A stretch of DNA of 64,000 nt from Treponema bryantii (GTDB lineage: Bacteria; Spirochaetota; Spirochaetia; Treponematales; Treponemataceae). The stretch lies in assembly GCF_900113965.1 (NCBI RefSeq), contig NZ_FORI01000010.1, positions 50,546 to 114,545 on the forward strand. The letters run 5' to 3'. Both the position numbers and the translations under genes were made by a program. Of this stretch, positions 10,221-17,294 are shown one piece after another; positions within the stretch are counted from its first letter, which is position 1; every line of letters starts with the position of its first letter. The notes beneath the pieces are model-generated. The model was given only the letters and a program-made list of their open reading frames with translations. It was not told the DNA's origin and did no database searches.

Positions 10221-11468
10221 ATGAAATTTTCTCGAAGAAAAATGGTTATTGTTTTGATTACTGTCGTAGTTTTAATAATTGTAATTCTGGCTATAATCTT
10301 TGGATCGAAGAGCTCTTCAAAAAAATCTGATTTAATTTCTGTTGGTTTTTATAATATTGGTGCTGCTCAGGAAAAAGCTTTTACAGAGCAGCTTACAAAA
10401 ATCTGCGTGAGTGAAAATCAAAAGATTTCTTTTTATACATTCAATTCTGAAACAACTATTAAAGAGCAGATTCAGAAAAAGCATATTAATCTTATATTTG
10501 CAGCAGACGGTTATGCACTGGAAAACTCTCTATTTTTTGTAAAAGATGATGTTGATATACCTTATAGTTTCACTTCAGGTATGTATTCTTCTATGAGAGA
10601 GGCTGTCGTTACACGTGATGGAAAAGTAAGAGCGGTTCCTATAATTTTTGATAATTTTGAAATTGATATTAATATCTCTCAATTTAAAATGTCTGGTTTG
10701 GAACGCATTGCAACCTGGGATGATATTGAAAAACTTGCTAAAAAGATTTCTTCAGATGATTATTCACCTATAAGCTTTGCTGGTGCTGAGCCGGTTTTTC
10801 TGCTTGATTTTTTAGGGGCCTTAGGAGAAGCCGTAGACGGCGTTGAAGCCTATAACAAAGCTGCTCAAATTCTGAAAAATGCTGAAGGAGTTGGGGTAGA
10901 AGCAGCTGCTTTTGATGCTGAGAAAATTTTCAATGCACTTTTTATAGATCCAGATGCTCCGTTACCTTACAGTTTTTATTACCTTAAGCAATTGGTTGAT
11001 AAGGGGCTTATTTCGCATTCTTCAAGAGAGTTTGTTCATCAAGATATAAACTCAATGGCAAACTATCGCAAGACTGATATTTTCTTTACAACTCTTTCAG
11101 TTCACAGAACTCTTGAAGATTATGCTTTGTCGGGATTTAGTTCGATTTATGTTCCTTCTAAAAGAACACCAGACCAGAGGGCTTTTACTGCTACTACTAC
11201 TTATGCTGTACCGCTGGCTGCTGATGAAAAAACTAATCTTCTCGTTGAAAAATTGCTCAGCCCAGAAGTTCAGGAATCTCTTTGCCGCGTAACCGGCATT
11301 GCTCCAGTCCTTTCCAACTCCCGCGTCCCAGACAAACAGTCCGACGATGCCCGCTACTGGATTGCCTCAACAACCAAACCTCTGGCTGGCCTTGGTCACG
11401 AAGCCGCCTTTACATCACCCCAACTGAAACAACTTTCGTCATTTATTCTCGATAAGTTGTTCTTCTAA
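10221..11468 (+). CDS. Membrane-anchored extracellular solute-binding-like protein
   Basis: The protein has 415 residues from ATG 10221, chosen because GTGAGG lies seven bases upstream; TTG codons at 10215 and 10218 are less likely. Residues 8-30 form one strongly hydrophobic segment after a basic N-terminus, so the protein is an uncleaved anchor or signal protein with its body outside. The body resembles family 1 (sugar-type) ABC solute-binding proteins: VRAVPIIFDN near residue 140, ATWDDIEKLAKKI near residue 170 and a C-terminal YAVPLAADEKTNLLVEKLLSPEVQESL. No lipobox is present, unlike most such binding proteins, and no permease or ATPase lies next to it. The ligand is unknown. The last ~50 codons use more C-ending codons than the rest of the gene. 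Confidence 0.7.
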   Translation: MKFSRRKMVIVLITVVVLIIVILAIIFGSKSSSKKSDLISVGFYNIGAAQEKAFTEQLTKICVSENQKISFYTFNSETTIKEQIQKKHINLIFAADGYALENSLFFVKDDVDIPYSFTSGMYSSMREAVVTRDGKVRAVPIIFDNFEIDINISQFKMSGLERIATWDDIEKLAKKISSDDYSPISFAGAEPVFLLDFLGALGEAVDGVEAYNKAAQILKNAEGVGVEAAAFDAEKIFNALFIDPDAPLPYSFYYLKQLVDKGLISHSSREFVHQDINSMANYRKTDIFFTTLSVHRTLEDYALSGFSSIYVPSKRTPDQRAFTATTTYAVPLAADEKTNLLVEKLLSPEVQESLCRVTGIAPVLSNSRVPDKQSDDARYWIASTTKPLAGLGHEAAFTSPQLKQLSSFILDKLFF

Positions 11469-11491
11469 ATAACCGCAGGATAAAACAAAGT

Positions 11492-11520
11492 CCTTGCTTT
11501 TTCACGGCAAGGGTATTTTA
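11492..11520 (+). terminator. Rho-independent terminator
   Basis: CCTTGC pairs with GCAAGG across a nine-base loop, followed by GTATTTTATTTTG. It ends the solute-binding-like gene. Confidence 0.7.
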
Positions 11521-11525
11521 TTTTG

Positions 11526-11554
11526 TTGACATAACACTTGTACAATTGTACAAT
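11526..11554 (+). promoter_or_regulatory. Consensus sigma70 promoter of the toxin-antitoxin pair with TGTACA operator
   Basis: TTGACA (11526-11531), a 17-base spacer and TACAAT (11549-11554) make a near-perfect promoter. A perfect 16-bp palindrome, TTGTACAATTGTACAA (11538-11553), covers the spacer and -10; it contains two TGTACA hexamers. TGTACA is the reported core of the YefM antitoxin operator, so autorepression by the Phd/YefM-type antitoxin encoded downstream is a well-founded inference. Only six bases separate the -10 from ATG 11561, so the mRNA is probably leaderless. Confidence 0.85.
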
Positions 11555-11560
11555 GCAAAT

Positions 11561-11950
11561 ATGAGCGAAATTATTATTGATTCTGTTTGTATTTTGGAAT
11601 TTCTCTTAAATCGCAAATCCAAGGAGGTTGTCCAGAATACGGTTGGAAAATCTCGTCTTCTTGCACCGGATTGTCTTCCTTGCGAAATTGGAAATGCGGT
11701 TAGTAAGTTAATCAAGAAAAGTCTTATTACTGTGGTTGATGGAGTTGCGGTATATCATGAATTGGCTCGAATTCCAATCAGATTTATAGAACCTGATATT
11801 CCGAGCTCAATAGTGATTGCAGGAGAATCAGGTTGCAGCGCATACGAAGCTTATTATATTTCTTTGGCAAAGCAGCTTTCTTTACCTCTATTTACTATGA
11901 ATGAAAATATGAAAGAAATTGCAATTTCGAGAGGGGTAAAATGCTTGTAG
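11561..11950 (+). CDS. PIN-domain toxin (VapC-like), first gene of a reversed toxin-antitoxin pair
   Basis: The 129-residue protein starts at ATG 11561; a TTG at 11546 overlaps the -10 box and is rejected. PIN-domain landmarks are IIIDS near the N-terminus (first acidic residue), EIGNA (second), YEAYYISLAKQL (third position, here Glu instead of the usual Asp) and LFTMNENM, where the fourth acidic residue is Asn. PIN toxins are metal-dependent RNases, so this one may be weakened, or tolerate the changes. It overlaps the antitoxin gene by 10 bases, giving toxin-first order. Expression is probably controlled by the TGTACA palindrome at the promoter. Confidence 0.85.
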   Translation: MSEIIIDSVCILEFLLNRKSKEVVQNTVGKSRLLAPDCLPCEIGNAVSKLIKKSLITVVDGVAVYHELARIPIRFIEPDIPSSIVIAGESGCSAYEAYYISLAKQLSLPLFTMNENMKEIAISRGVKCL

Positions 11951-12150
11951 TTACATATTCAGAAGCCAGACAGAATTTTGCATCTATTTTGGATAAAGCT
12001 AAAAGCGAAGGAGCAGTTTTAGTTAAACGTGCTGATGGTTCTGTATTTCGCATTACACCAGAGGGTGGAGGAGAGTCTCCGTTTGCAGGTGTAAAAACTT
12101 TGTTTAATTTGAATATTGATGATATTCAAAATGCATTGAAAGAAGATTAA
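11941..12150 (+). CDS. Phd/YefM-family antitoxin
   Basis: This 69-residue protein has the Phd/YefM N-terminal DNA-binding fold: VTYSEARQNFASILDKA, then a strand pair LVKRADGSVFRITP. The short C-terminal tail, FAGVKTLFNLNIDDIQNAL, would be the toxin-binding part. The start codon lies inside the PIN gene's last codons, so translation is coupled to the toxin. Such proteins dimerise, bind operator palindromes and neutralise the partner toxin; pairing with a PIN rather than a RelE-type toxin is seen elsewhere. Confidence 0.85.
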   Translation: MLVVTYSEARQNFASILDKAKSEGAVLVKRADGSVFRITPEGGGESPFAGVKTLFNLNIDDIQNALKED

Positions 12151-12156
12151 TAGAAT

Positions 12157-12181
12157 TTGAGGTGCAAATTTTGCACCTCAA
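12157..12181. repeat. Palindrome 1 of the GGT-AAATTT-ACC set
   Basis: TTGAGGTGCAAA and TTTGCACCTCAA form 12-bp arms around a single T, right after the antitoxin stop and before the ORF6N gene. No T-run follows. It resembles two palindromes inside the next gene. Confidence 0.7.
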
Positions 12182-12192
12182 GTTAAGGATTT

Positions 12193-13191
12193 ATGATAAT
12201 AAGTATTGATAACTTGCAGGAAAAACTTTATCTCATACGTGGTGTTCAGATAATGTTGGATAAAGATTTGGCAGAAATTTATGGATATTCTGTAAAAGCC
12301 TTTAATCAGCAGGTAAAAAATAATATAGAAAAATTTGCAGAAGATTTTCGTTTTCAACTTACGGATGAAGAAGTACAGAATCTTTCAAGGTCGAAATTTT
12401 CGACCTTGAACAACGATACGAATGATTTGCGGTCAAAAAATTTGACCGCAATTATAAGTCCAATGAGTCGAAGTAATCCATATGCCTTTACAGAACAGGG
12501 CATATACATGTTGATGACAGTCCTTAAAGGCGAAATTGCAACAAAACAAAGTATTGCTTTAATCCGCCTCTTTAAACAAATGAAAGATTTTATTCTCCAA
12601 AGACAAAACCTTTTATCAAGTCCAGAATTATTGCAGATTTCTTTACAAACAGCAGAAAATACTAAAGATATTCAGGAAATAAAAAATAATATGGTTTCCA
12701 AAGATGAACTGACTCATGTGATTAAAGACTTTACTGACCCGAATATCAAAAAGGATTATTTATTTTTTAATGGTGAAACAGTCGAAGCGGACATTACTTA
12801 TTCGACAATTTATTCTTCTGCTAAGAAGACTATTTATATTATTGATAATTATATTGGCCTGAAGACTCTCGTGCTCTTAAAATCAGCTAATCCTAACGTA
12901 CAAATAACAATATTCAGCGATAATATTGGAAACAGGTTGCATAAGAATGAATTCTCCGATTTCTGTAAAGAGTACCCAGGAGTGCATGTTTCTTTTATAA
13001 AGACTAATGGTGTTTATCATGACAGATATATCATTATAGACTTTGGAACACCTGACGAAATTATTTATCATTGCGGCGGCTCTTCAAAGGATGCAGGGAC
13101 AAAAGTTACTTCAATTTCGCAGGTTGAAGATAAAAGTAACTATCAAACTATGATTCTTACCCTTTTAAAAAATCAGACTCTTGTTTTGTAA
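12193..13191 (+). CDS. ORF6N-domain protein with C-terminal phospholipase-D-like domain
   Basis: The protein has 332 residues. Residues 1-115 match the phage-type ORF6N DNA-binding domain: VQIMLDKDLAEIYGYSVKAFNQQVKNN region, FRFQLTDEE, then YAFTEQGIYML. A linker (about 130-185) leads to a C-terminal domain with YSTIYSSAKKTIYIIDNYIG, HDRYIIID and GGSSKDAG, the HKD-like signature of PLD-fold proteins of this type. It starts at ATG 12193; AAGGA lies seven bases upstream. Two palindromes lie within its 5' third (12384-12410, 12428-12450), in the linker that ordinarily separates the DNA-binding half-sites. It adjoins a toxin-antitoxin pair, consistent with a phage-derived defence or mobile cassette (inference). 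Confidence 0.85.
   Translation: MIISIDNLQEKLYLIRGVQIMLDKDLAEIYGYSVKAFNQQVKNNIEKFAEDFRFQLTDEEVQNLSRSKFSTLNNDTNDLRSKNLTAIISPMSRSNPYAFTEQGIYMLMTVLKGEIATKQSIALIRLFKQMKDFILQRQNLLSSPELLQISLQTAENTKDIQEIKNNMVSKDELTHVIKDFTDPNIKKDYLFFNGETVEADITYSTIYSSAKKTIYIIDNYIGLKTLVLLKSANPNVQITIFSDNIGNRLHKNEFSDFCKEYPGVHVSFIKTNGVYHDRYIIIDFGTPDEIIYHCGGSSKDAGTKVTSISQVEDKSNYQTMILTLLKNQTLVL
12384..12410. repeat. Palindrome 2 of the GGT-AAATTT-ACC set (inside ORF6N gene)
   Basis: Thirteen-base arms TTCAAGGTCGAAA / TTTCGACCTTGAA around one T, inside the coding frame (encodes part of SRSKFSTLN). Confidence 0.8.
12428..12450. repeat. Palindrome 3 of the GGT-AAATTT-ACC set (inside ORF6N gene)
   Basis: Ten-base arms TGCGGTCAAA / TTTGACCGCA around AAA, inside the coding frame (encodes part of LRSKNLTA). 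Confidence 0.8.
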
Positions 13192-13209
13192 TGAAATAAC
13201 GAGGAAAGA

Positions 13210-13356
13210 ATGCCAGATAAGACAAAACTTGCGCAGATTCAAAAGAAGATTGGGTATCATTTTAATAATGTGAATCTTTTGCAGCAGGCTTTTACACGTA
13301 AGTCATTTGCTTCTAGAAATAAACAGCAGAATAATGAAATCCTCGAGAAGGTATAA
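13210..13356 (+). pseudogene. RNase III N-terminal remnant
   Basis: A 48-codon frame with GAGGAAAG upstream reads MPDKTKLAQIQKKIGYHF, then NNVNLLQQAFTRKSFA and NNEILEKV before TAA. This matches the start of the RNase III domain (usually KLGY-x-F, LL-x-QALTH-S and NE-x-LEFLGD). The catalytic signature after NEILE is missing: the four residues expected before KV are absent and a stop follows. The same frame continues open to about 13500, without recognisable RNase III similarity. It is best read as a decayed or truncated duplicate; a short expressed peptide cannot be excluded. Full-length RNase III must be encoded elsewhere. Confidence 0.6.
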
Positions 13357-13511
13357 CATGGTAAACCAAAATCTTTTTCATCTTTGAATGGATCGTCTTT
13401 ACAGATGGATAGACTCTTTTTAACCATTTCAGGAAGTTTTTGGGAAAGATTCTTTAAAAAAAACTTAAATAACAATATAATTTTAGGAAAACTAAGTTTA
13501 GGACGGAAAAT

Positions 13512-15014
13512 ATGGATTTGATGAAGCTTCAGAATGGTAGTGATATTCGTGGTGTTGCAATTGAAGGTGTTGAGGGGGAGAATGTAAATCTTACTCCGCA
13601 GATTGCAAAGCAGATTGGTTGTGCTTATGTTAGCTGGCTGGCAAAGAAGCTGGATGTGGACGCTACTTCGCTGCATCTTGGTGTTGGCCGTGATTCGCGC
13701 GTTACAGGGCCGGATCTTGCAGATGCTCTTATTGATGGTATGGTGAGCGCCGGTGCAACTGTTGTTGATTGTGGAATGGCAACTACTCCGGCTATGTTTA
13801 TGTCTATTGTTTTTCCGGAGACAAACTTCAACGGTTCTGCAATGATTACTGCAAGCCATCTTCCTTTCAACCGCAATGGTATTAAGTTTTTTGATGATGA
13901 TGGTGGTCTTGAGCATGAGGATATTACAGAAATCCTGAATCTTGCAGGCTTCCTTAATCCTGCAAAAATTAATGTTCCTGTTGAAAAACTCGACCTTCTT
14001 TCTATTTATGCTGAATATCTTAAAAATAAAATTGCTGATGGACTTGCTTCTCTTGGTAAGGGCGATAAGCCTCTTGCAGGACTTCACATTGTTGTAGACA
14101 GTGGTAATGGTGCTTCAGGATTCTTTGTTGATAAGATTCTTCAGCCGCTTGGTGCAGATACAACCGGAAGCCAGTTCCTTGAGCCGGACGGAATGTTCCC
14201 TAATCATATTCCGAACCCAGAAAACAAACAGGCTATGGAAGCAATCCGCTCGGCCGTTCTCAACAACAAGGCTGATCTTGGTTTGATTTTTGATACTGAT
14301 GTTGACCGTATGTCTGCTGTTTTGAGTGACGGCAGCGAAATCAACCGTGACTCTATCATCGCTATGATCGCCGCAATTCTTGCTCCTGAATATCCTGGTT
14401 CAACTATCATCACAGACAGCGTTACTTCTGATCGTCTTACATACTTCCTTCAGGATGTTCTTGGTCTTAAGCATCTTTGCTATATGCGTGGTTACAAGAA
14501 CGTAATCAACAAGCAGAAGGAATTGAATGCTAAAGGAATTGTTGCTCCTCTTGCTATGGAAACTTCGGGACATGGTGCTCTTAAAGATAACTACTTCCTT
14601 GATGATGGAGCCTTCCTTGCCGTTAAACTTGTAATTGCTCTTGCTCAGGCTAATGCTCAGGGAAAGAAGCTCGACAGTCTTATTGAAAAACTTCCTCCGC
14701 TTGTTGAAGAAGGTGAATACCGCTTTAAGATTTCTGGAGATGATTTTAAGGCTTATGGTCAGGGTGTTCTTGATGAGTTCAAAAAACGTGCTCAGGCTGC
14801 AGGCTATGAAATGCCACAGTCGTACGAAGGAATCCGTCTTTCATTTAAGGGAGATGATGTTCAGGGCTGGATGCTTTTGAGACTCAGCTTGCACGATCCT
14901 GTTATGCCACTCAACATTGAAGGTGCACGCAAGGGTGATGTAGCAAAGCTCGTAGAGATTGCCCGCCAGCTCACCGACGGTTTTGACAGATTGGACCGCT
15001 CTTGCTTAAAATAG
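13512..15014 (+). CDS. Phosphomannomutase/phosphoglucomutase (alpha-D-phosphohexomutase family)
   Basis: This cytoplasmic enzyme of 500 residues interconverts hexose 6- and 1-phosphates (glucose or mannose) for polysaccharide and glycolipid precursors. It carries the family motifs in order: the phosphoserine loop TASHLPFNRNG (S115; the usual TASHNP has L for N here), the metal loop DTDVDR (262-267), a sugar-specificity loop ETSGHGALKDNYFLDDGAF around 355 and a C-terminal domain with SYEGIRLSF near 438. The start is ATG 13512 with AGGACGG seven bases upstream. Its 3' end overlaps the convergent MetH-activation gene by nine bases. Glucose- versus mannose-specificity cannot be decided from sequence. 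Confidence 0.93.
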   Translation: MDLMKLQNGSDIRGVAIEGVEGENVNLTPQIAKQIGCAYVSWLAKKLDVDATSLHLGVGRDSRVTGPDLADALIDGMVSAGATVVDCGMATTPAMFMSIVFPETNFNGSAMITASHLPFNRNGIKFFDDDGGLEHEDITEILNLAGFLNPAKINVPVEKLDLLSIYAEYLKNKIADGLASLGKGDKPLAGLHIVVDSGNGASGFFVDKILQPLGADTTGSQFLEPDGMFPNHIPNPENKQAMEAIRSAVLNNKADLGLIFDTDVDRMSAVLSDGSEINRDSIIAMIAAILAPEYPGSTIITDSVTSDRLTYFLQDVLGLKHLCYMRGYKNVINKQKELNAKGIVAPLAMETSGHGALKDNYFLDDGAFLAVKLVIALAQANAQGKKLDSLIEKLPPLVEEGEYRFKISGDDFKAYGQGVLDEFKKRAQAAGYEMPQSYEGIRLSFKGDDVQGWMLLRLSLHDPVMPLNIEGARKGDVAKLVEIARQLTDGFDRLDRSCLK

Positions 15015-15647
15015 CCCCACGAAAGCCGTCACTGACTTCTCCGGCGCCATAATGAGGGTATCCATAAGCGTAAGGCCTATGCGGGTACACGGCAGCAGCC
15101 GGAAAAAATCCTTTTGAACTTCAAGAGGAACATCGCCGAATCCAGGACTGTAACGAGGTTTCGTTTTCAGCCCCTGCGAACCGGCGATTTTTTTTATCTC
15201 ATCATTTACAAAATCAACAACTTCTTCTATATACATGGCACCGGTTGCCTGCAGAATACTTGCATAAACCGGGTCGAGTGAACTGTTCTTACGAATGAGC
15301 GCATCTACCTGAGGTCCAATTGTAGCCGCGAGCAGTGCAACTTGAGAACAGCCCGAAAGGTTTGTGCTGAGGTCGCGGGAGTGGAGTGTAACGTCGGCGA
15401 AACGAAGTGTTCCGGTGGTTGAGCTTGCCGAAACTACCGCAGATGTCAGTTCGTTCATTGATAAATCAAACACTTCAAACACCGCCTGTGGCTTCATCAC
15501 AGCCTGCATTTCGCGGGCTGCTTTTTCCATAAGCGCTGTCACATCACTTTCTGGGCCGGCTGCTTTTCTGTAGCCCAGATAACGTGCCACTTCCTTAAAA
15601 TCTGGTGAAAAATCATTACTATCTGGAAAAAGAAATGTTGCACTCAT
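15006..15647 (-). CDS. MetH reactivation-domain-like protein (B12-dependent methionine synthase activation)
   Basis: The 213-residue protein corresponds to the AdoMet-binding activation domain of cobalamin-dependent methionine synthase, encoded here as a separate protein. Diagnostic are KPRYSPGFGDVPLEVQKDFF (about residues 172-191; the family's R-x-SPGYGD motif) and IGLTLMDTLIMAPEKSVTAF at the C-terminus. The domain binds AdoMet for reductive remethylation of oxidised cobalamin; the core enzyme is not in this window. Residues 71-79 (VVSASSTTG) are encoded by an interspersed R1 repeat lying in frame. The start at 15647 has no Shine-Dalgarno, with TATACT seven bases upstream, so it is probably leaderless. 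Its 3' end overlaps the phosphohexomutase gene by nine bases. Confidence 0.85.
   Translation of the reverse strand: MSATFLFPDSNDFSPDFKEVARYLGYRKAAGPESDVTALMEKAAREMQAVMKPQAVFEVFDLSMNELTSAVVSASSTTGTLRFADVTLHSRDLSTNLSGCSQVALLAATIGPQVDALIRKNSSLDPVYASILQATGAMYIEEVVDFVNDEIKKIAGSQGLKTKPRYSPGFGDVPLEVQKDFFRLLPCTRIGLTLMDTLIMAPEKSVTAFVGLF
15412..15439 (+). repeat. R1 repeat, short form, inside coding sequence
   Basis: CCGGTGGTTGAGCTTGCCG followed by AAACTACCG: the R1 arms GGTGGTT and AACTACC with a short centre. It is in frame within the MetH-activation gene. Confidence 0.85.
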
Positions 15648-15649
15648 AG

Positions 15650-15678
15650 TTGGAAGTATAATTCATTTTTGATAAAAT
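15650..15678 (+). promoter_or_regulatory. pyrE promoter
   Basis: TTGGAA (15650-15655), a 17-base spacer and TAAAAT (15673-15678). The pyrE ATG is seven bases further on without a Shine-Dalgarno, so the transcript is probably leaderless. A minus-strand TATACT (15655-15660) serves the divergent MetH-activation gene in the same 38-bp gap. Confidence 0.7.
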
Positions 15679-15685
15679 ATAAATC

Positions 15686-16372
15686 ATGGAAAATTACAAG
15701 AAAGAATTTATTGATTTTATGGTCAGCTGTGGAGTGCTGAAGTTCGGGTCGTTTACTCTTAAGAGCGGAAGACAGTCACCTTTCTTTATGAATGCCGGTG
15801 GTTATGTTACTGGCGGCCAGCTTGCTAAGCTTGGAAGATATTATGCACAGGCAATTCACGACAATTTTGGCGATGATGTTGATGTGTTCTTTGGTCCAGC
15901 TTACAAGGGTATTCCTCTTGCTGTTGTAACAGCCGTTGCTTACAGCGAGCTTTATGGAAAAGAAATCAAATACTGCTGTGATCGTAAGGAAGAAAAAGAT
16001 CATGGTGCAGATAAGGGCGCAATCCTTGGTTATAAGATTCAGGATGGCGACCGCGTTGTAATTATTGAAGATGTAACTACTTCTGGAAAATCAATCGAAG
16101 AAGTGTATCCAAAAATCAAAGCACTTGAGACTACTCCAGGTTCAATCAAAATCGTTGGTGAAATTGTAAGTTTGAATCGTGAAGAGCGTGCACCAGAAAG
16201 TGACAAGGCTGCCCTTGATGTAATTTCAGAAAAATACGGATTCCCGGCTCGTGCAATTGTTTCTATGAGCGACGTTGTGGAAGCACTTTATACAAACGGT
16301 GATAAGAAAATTATCACAGATGAGATTAAAACTCAGCTTGACGCGTACTATGCCGAGTGGGGTTGCAAATAG
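15686..16372 (+). CDS. pyrE: Orotate phosphoribosyltransferase
   Basis: PyrE converts orotate plus PRPP to OMP, the fifth step of pyrimidine synthesis. The 228-residue protein has GSFTLKSGRQSPFFMNAG near the N-terminus, FFGPAYKGIPLA, and the PRPP loop RVVIIEDVTTSGKS (about residues 120-135). The start is ATG 15686, 38 bases from the divergent MetH-activation gene and seven bases after its -10 box. An R1 repeat follows the TAG stop, then a substrate-binding protein gene; no other pyrimidine gene is near. Confidence 0.95.
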   Translation: MENYKKEFIDFMVSCGVLKFGSFTLKSGRQSPFFMNAGGYVTGGQLAKLGRYYAQAIHDNFGDDVDVFFGPAYKGIPLAVVTAVAYSELYGKEIKYCCDRKEEKDHGADKGAILGYKIQDGDRVVIIEDVTTSGKSIEEVYPKIKALETTPGSIKIVGEIVSLNREERAPESDKAALDVISEKYGFPARAIVSMSDVVEALYTNGDKKIITDEIKTQLDAYYAEWGCK

Positions 16373-16383
16373 AAGCACACACA

Positions 16384-16420
16384 CGGTGGTTGAGTAGGCC
16401 GAAGGCCGTATCGAAACCAT
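16384..16420 (+). repeat. R1 repeat, long form
   Basis: CGGTGGTTGAGTAGGCCGA followed by AGGCCGTATCGAAACCAT. Outer arms GGTGGTT/AACCA and inner arms GGCC-GAA-GGCC are self-complementary. It lies between pyrE and the importer operon. Confidence 0.9.
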
Positions 16421-16446
16421 AATCTATTAGAAAACGAGGACCACAA

Positions 16447-17292
16447 ATGAAAAATCGAAAAATAATATCTTTATTTATTTTACTTGCATTTACTTTCTCG
16501 GCTTATGCCAAAAAGCCAAAGTCTAGTGAAAATGAATATCCAAAATCAATTGTTGCTTTATCACCTAGTGCTGCAGAAATTCTTTTCGCGGTAGGTGCCG
16601 GCGATCAGGTTGCTGCTGTAAGTGAATATACAGACTATCCTGCAGAAGCTGCTGCAAAGCCTGTTGTTGGCGGTTTTGATGGAAAAACTTTGAGCATTGA
16701 AACAATCATGTCGTTTAAGCCGGATCTGGTTTATCTTACAGAAGGCATGCATAACTTTTTGATTTCAACTTTGGAGAGTAATGGAATTGCCTATTATATT
16801 TCTAAGGGTGAATCAATTGCTTCTGTTGAACAGGAAATTCTTGATGTTGGTAAATTGACTGGTCACGAAAAAGAAGCTGCAAAAGTTGTAGATGGTATGG
16901 AGAAAAAACTGAAGAAGGTTGCTAATGCAGCAAAGAAGAGTGGTGCTGTAAAGGTTTACTATGAAGTTTGGAATGCTCCATATATGTCTGTTGGAACAAC
17001 TTCGTTTATCAATGATGTAATTGTAAAAGCCGGCGGCGAAAATATTTTTGGTGATTTGACAGATGCATATCCAATGGTAAGTGAAGAAACAATTATTTCT
17101 CGCGAGCCTGCAGTAATTCTTATTCCTTCAAGCACAGGAATGGAAGCATCTGCTGTTGGACTTCGCAACGGCTGGTCAGATATTCCTGCAGTAAAGAACG
17201 GACGTGTTTATGTTGTAAATGATAATGTTTACACAAGACCAGGTCCAAGAATTGCAGATGTTGTTGTTGAACTTGCTGATTTATTGAAATAA
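16447..17292 (+). CDS. Periplasmic substrate-binding protein of a BtuF/iron-complex ABC importer
   Basis: The protein has 281 residues with a signal peptide (residues 1-21, ending AYA-K) and the helical-backbone fold of class III binding proteins: VALSPSAAEILFAVGAGDQV, the TDYPAEA loop, FKPDLVYL and a C-terminal NDNVYTRPGPRIADVVVELADLL. It starts at ATG 16447 with GAGGACC upstream and is followed two bases later by the permease gene. Ligands of this class are cobalamin, ferric siderophores or haem; a cobalamin role would fit the nearby MetH-activation gene, but this is inference. Confidence 0.88.
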   Translation: MKNRKIISLFILLAFTFSAYAKKPKSSENEYPKSIVALSPSAAEILFAVGAGDQVAAVSEYTDYPAEAAAKPVVGGFDGKTLSIETIMSFKPDLVYLTEGMHNFLISTLESNGIAYYISKGESIASVEQEILDVGKLTGHEKEAAKVVDGMEKKLKKVANAAKKSGAVKVYYEVWNAPYMSVGTTSFINDVIVKAGGENIFGDLTDAYPMVSEETIISREPAVILIPSSTGMEASAVGLRNGWSDIPAVKNGRVYVVNDNVYTRPGPRIADVVVELADLLK

Positions 17293-17294
17293 TA

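Noticed and set aside
13257..14087. Long minus-strand frame opposite the phosphohexomutase gene
   Set aside because: It is a shadow of a gene with clear motifs on the plus strand and has no family resemblance or ribosome site.
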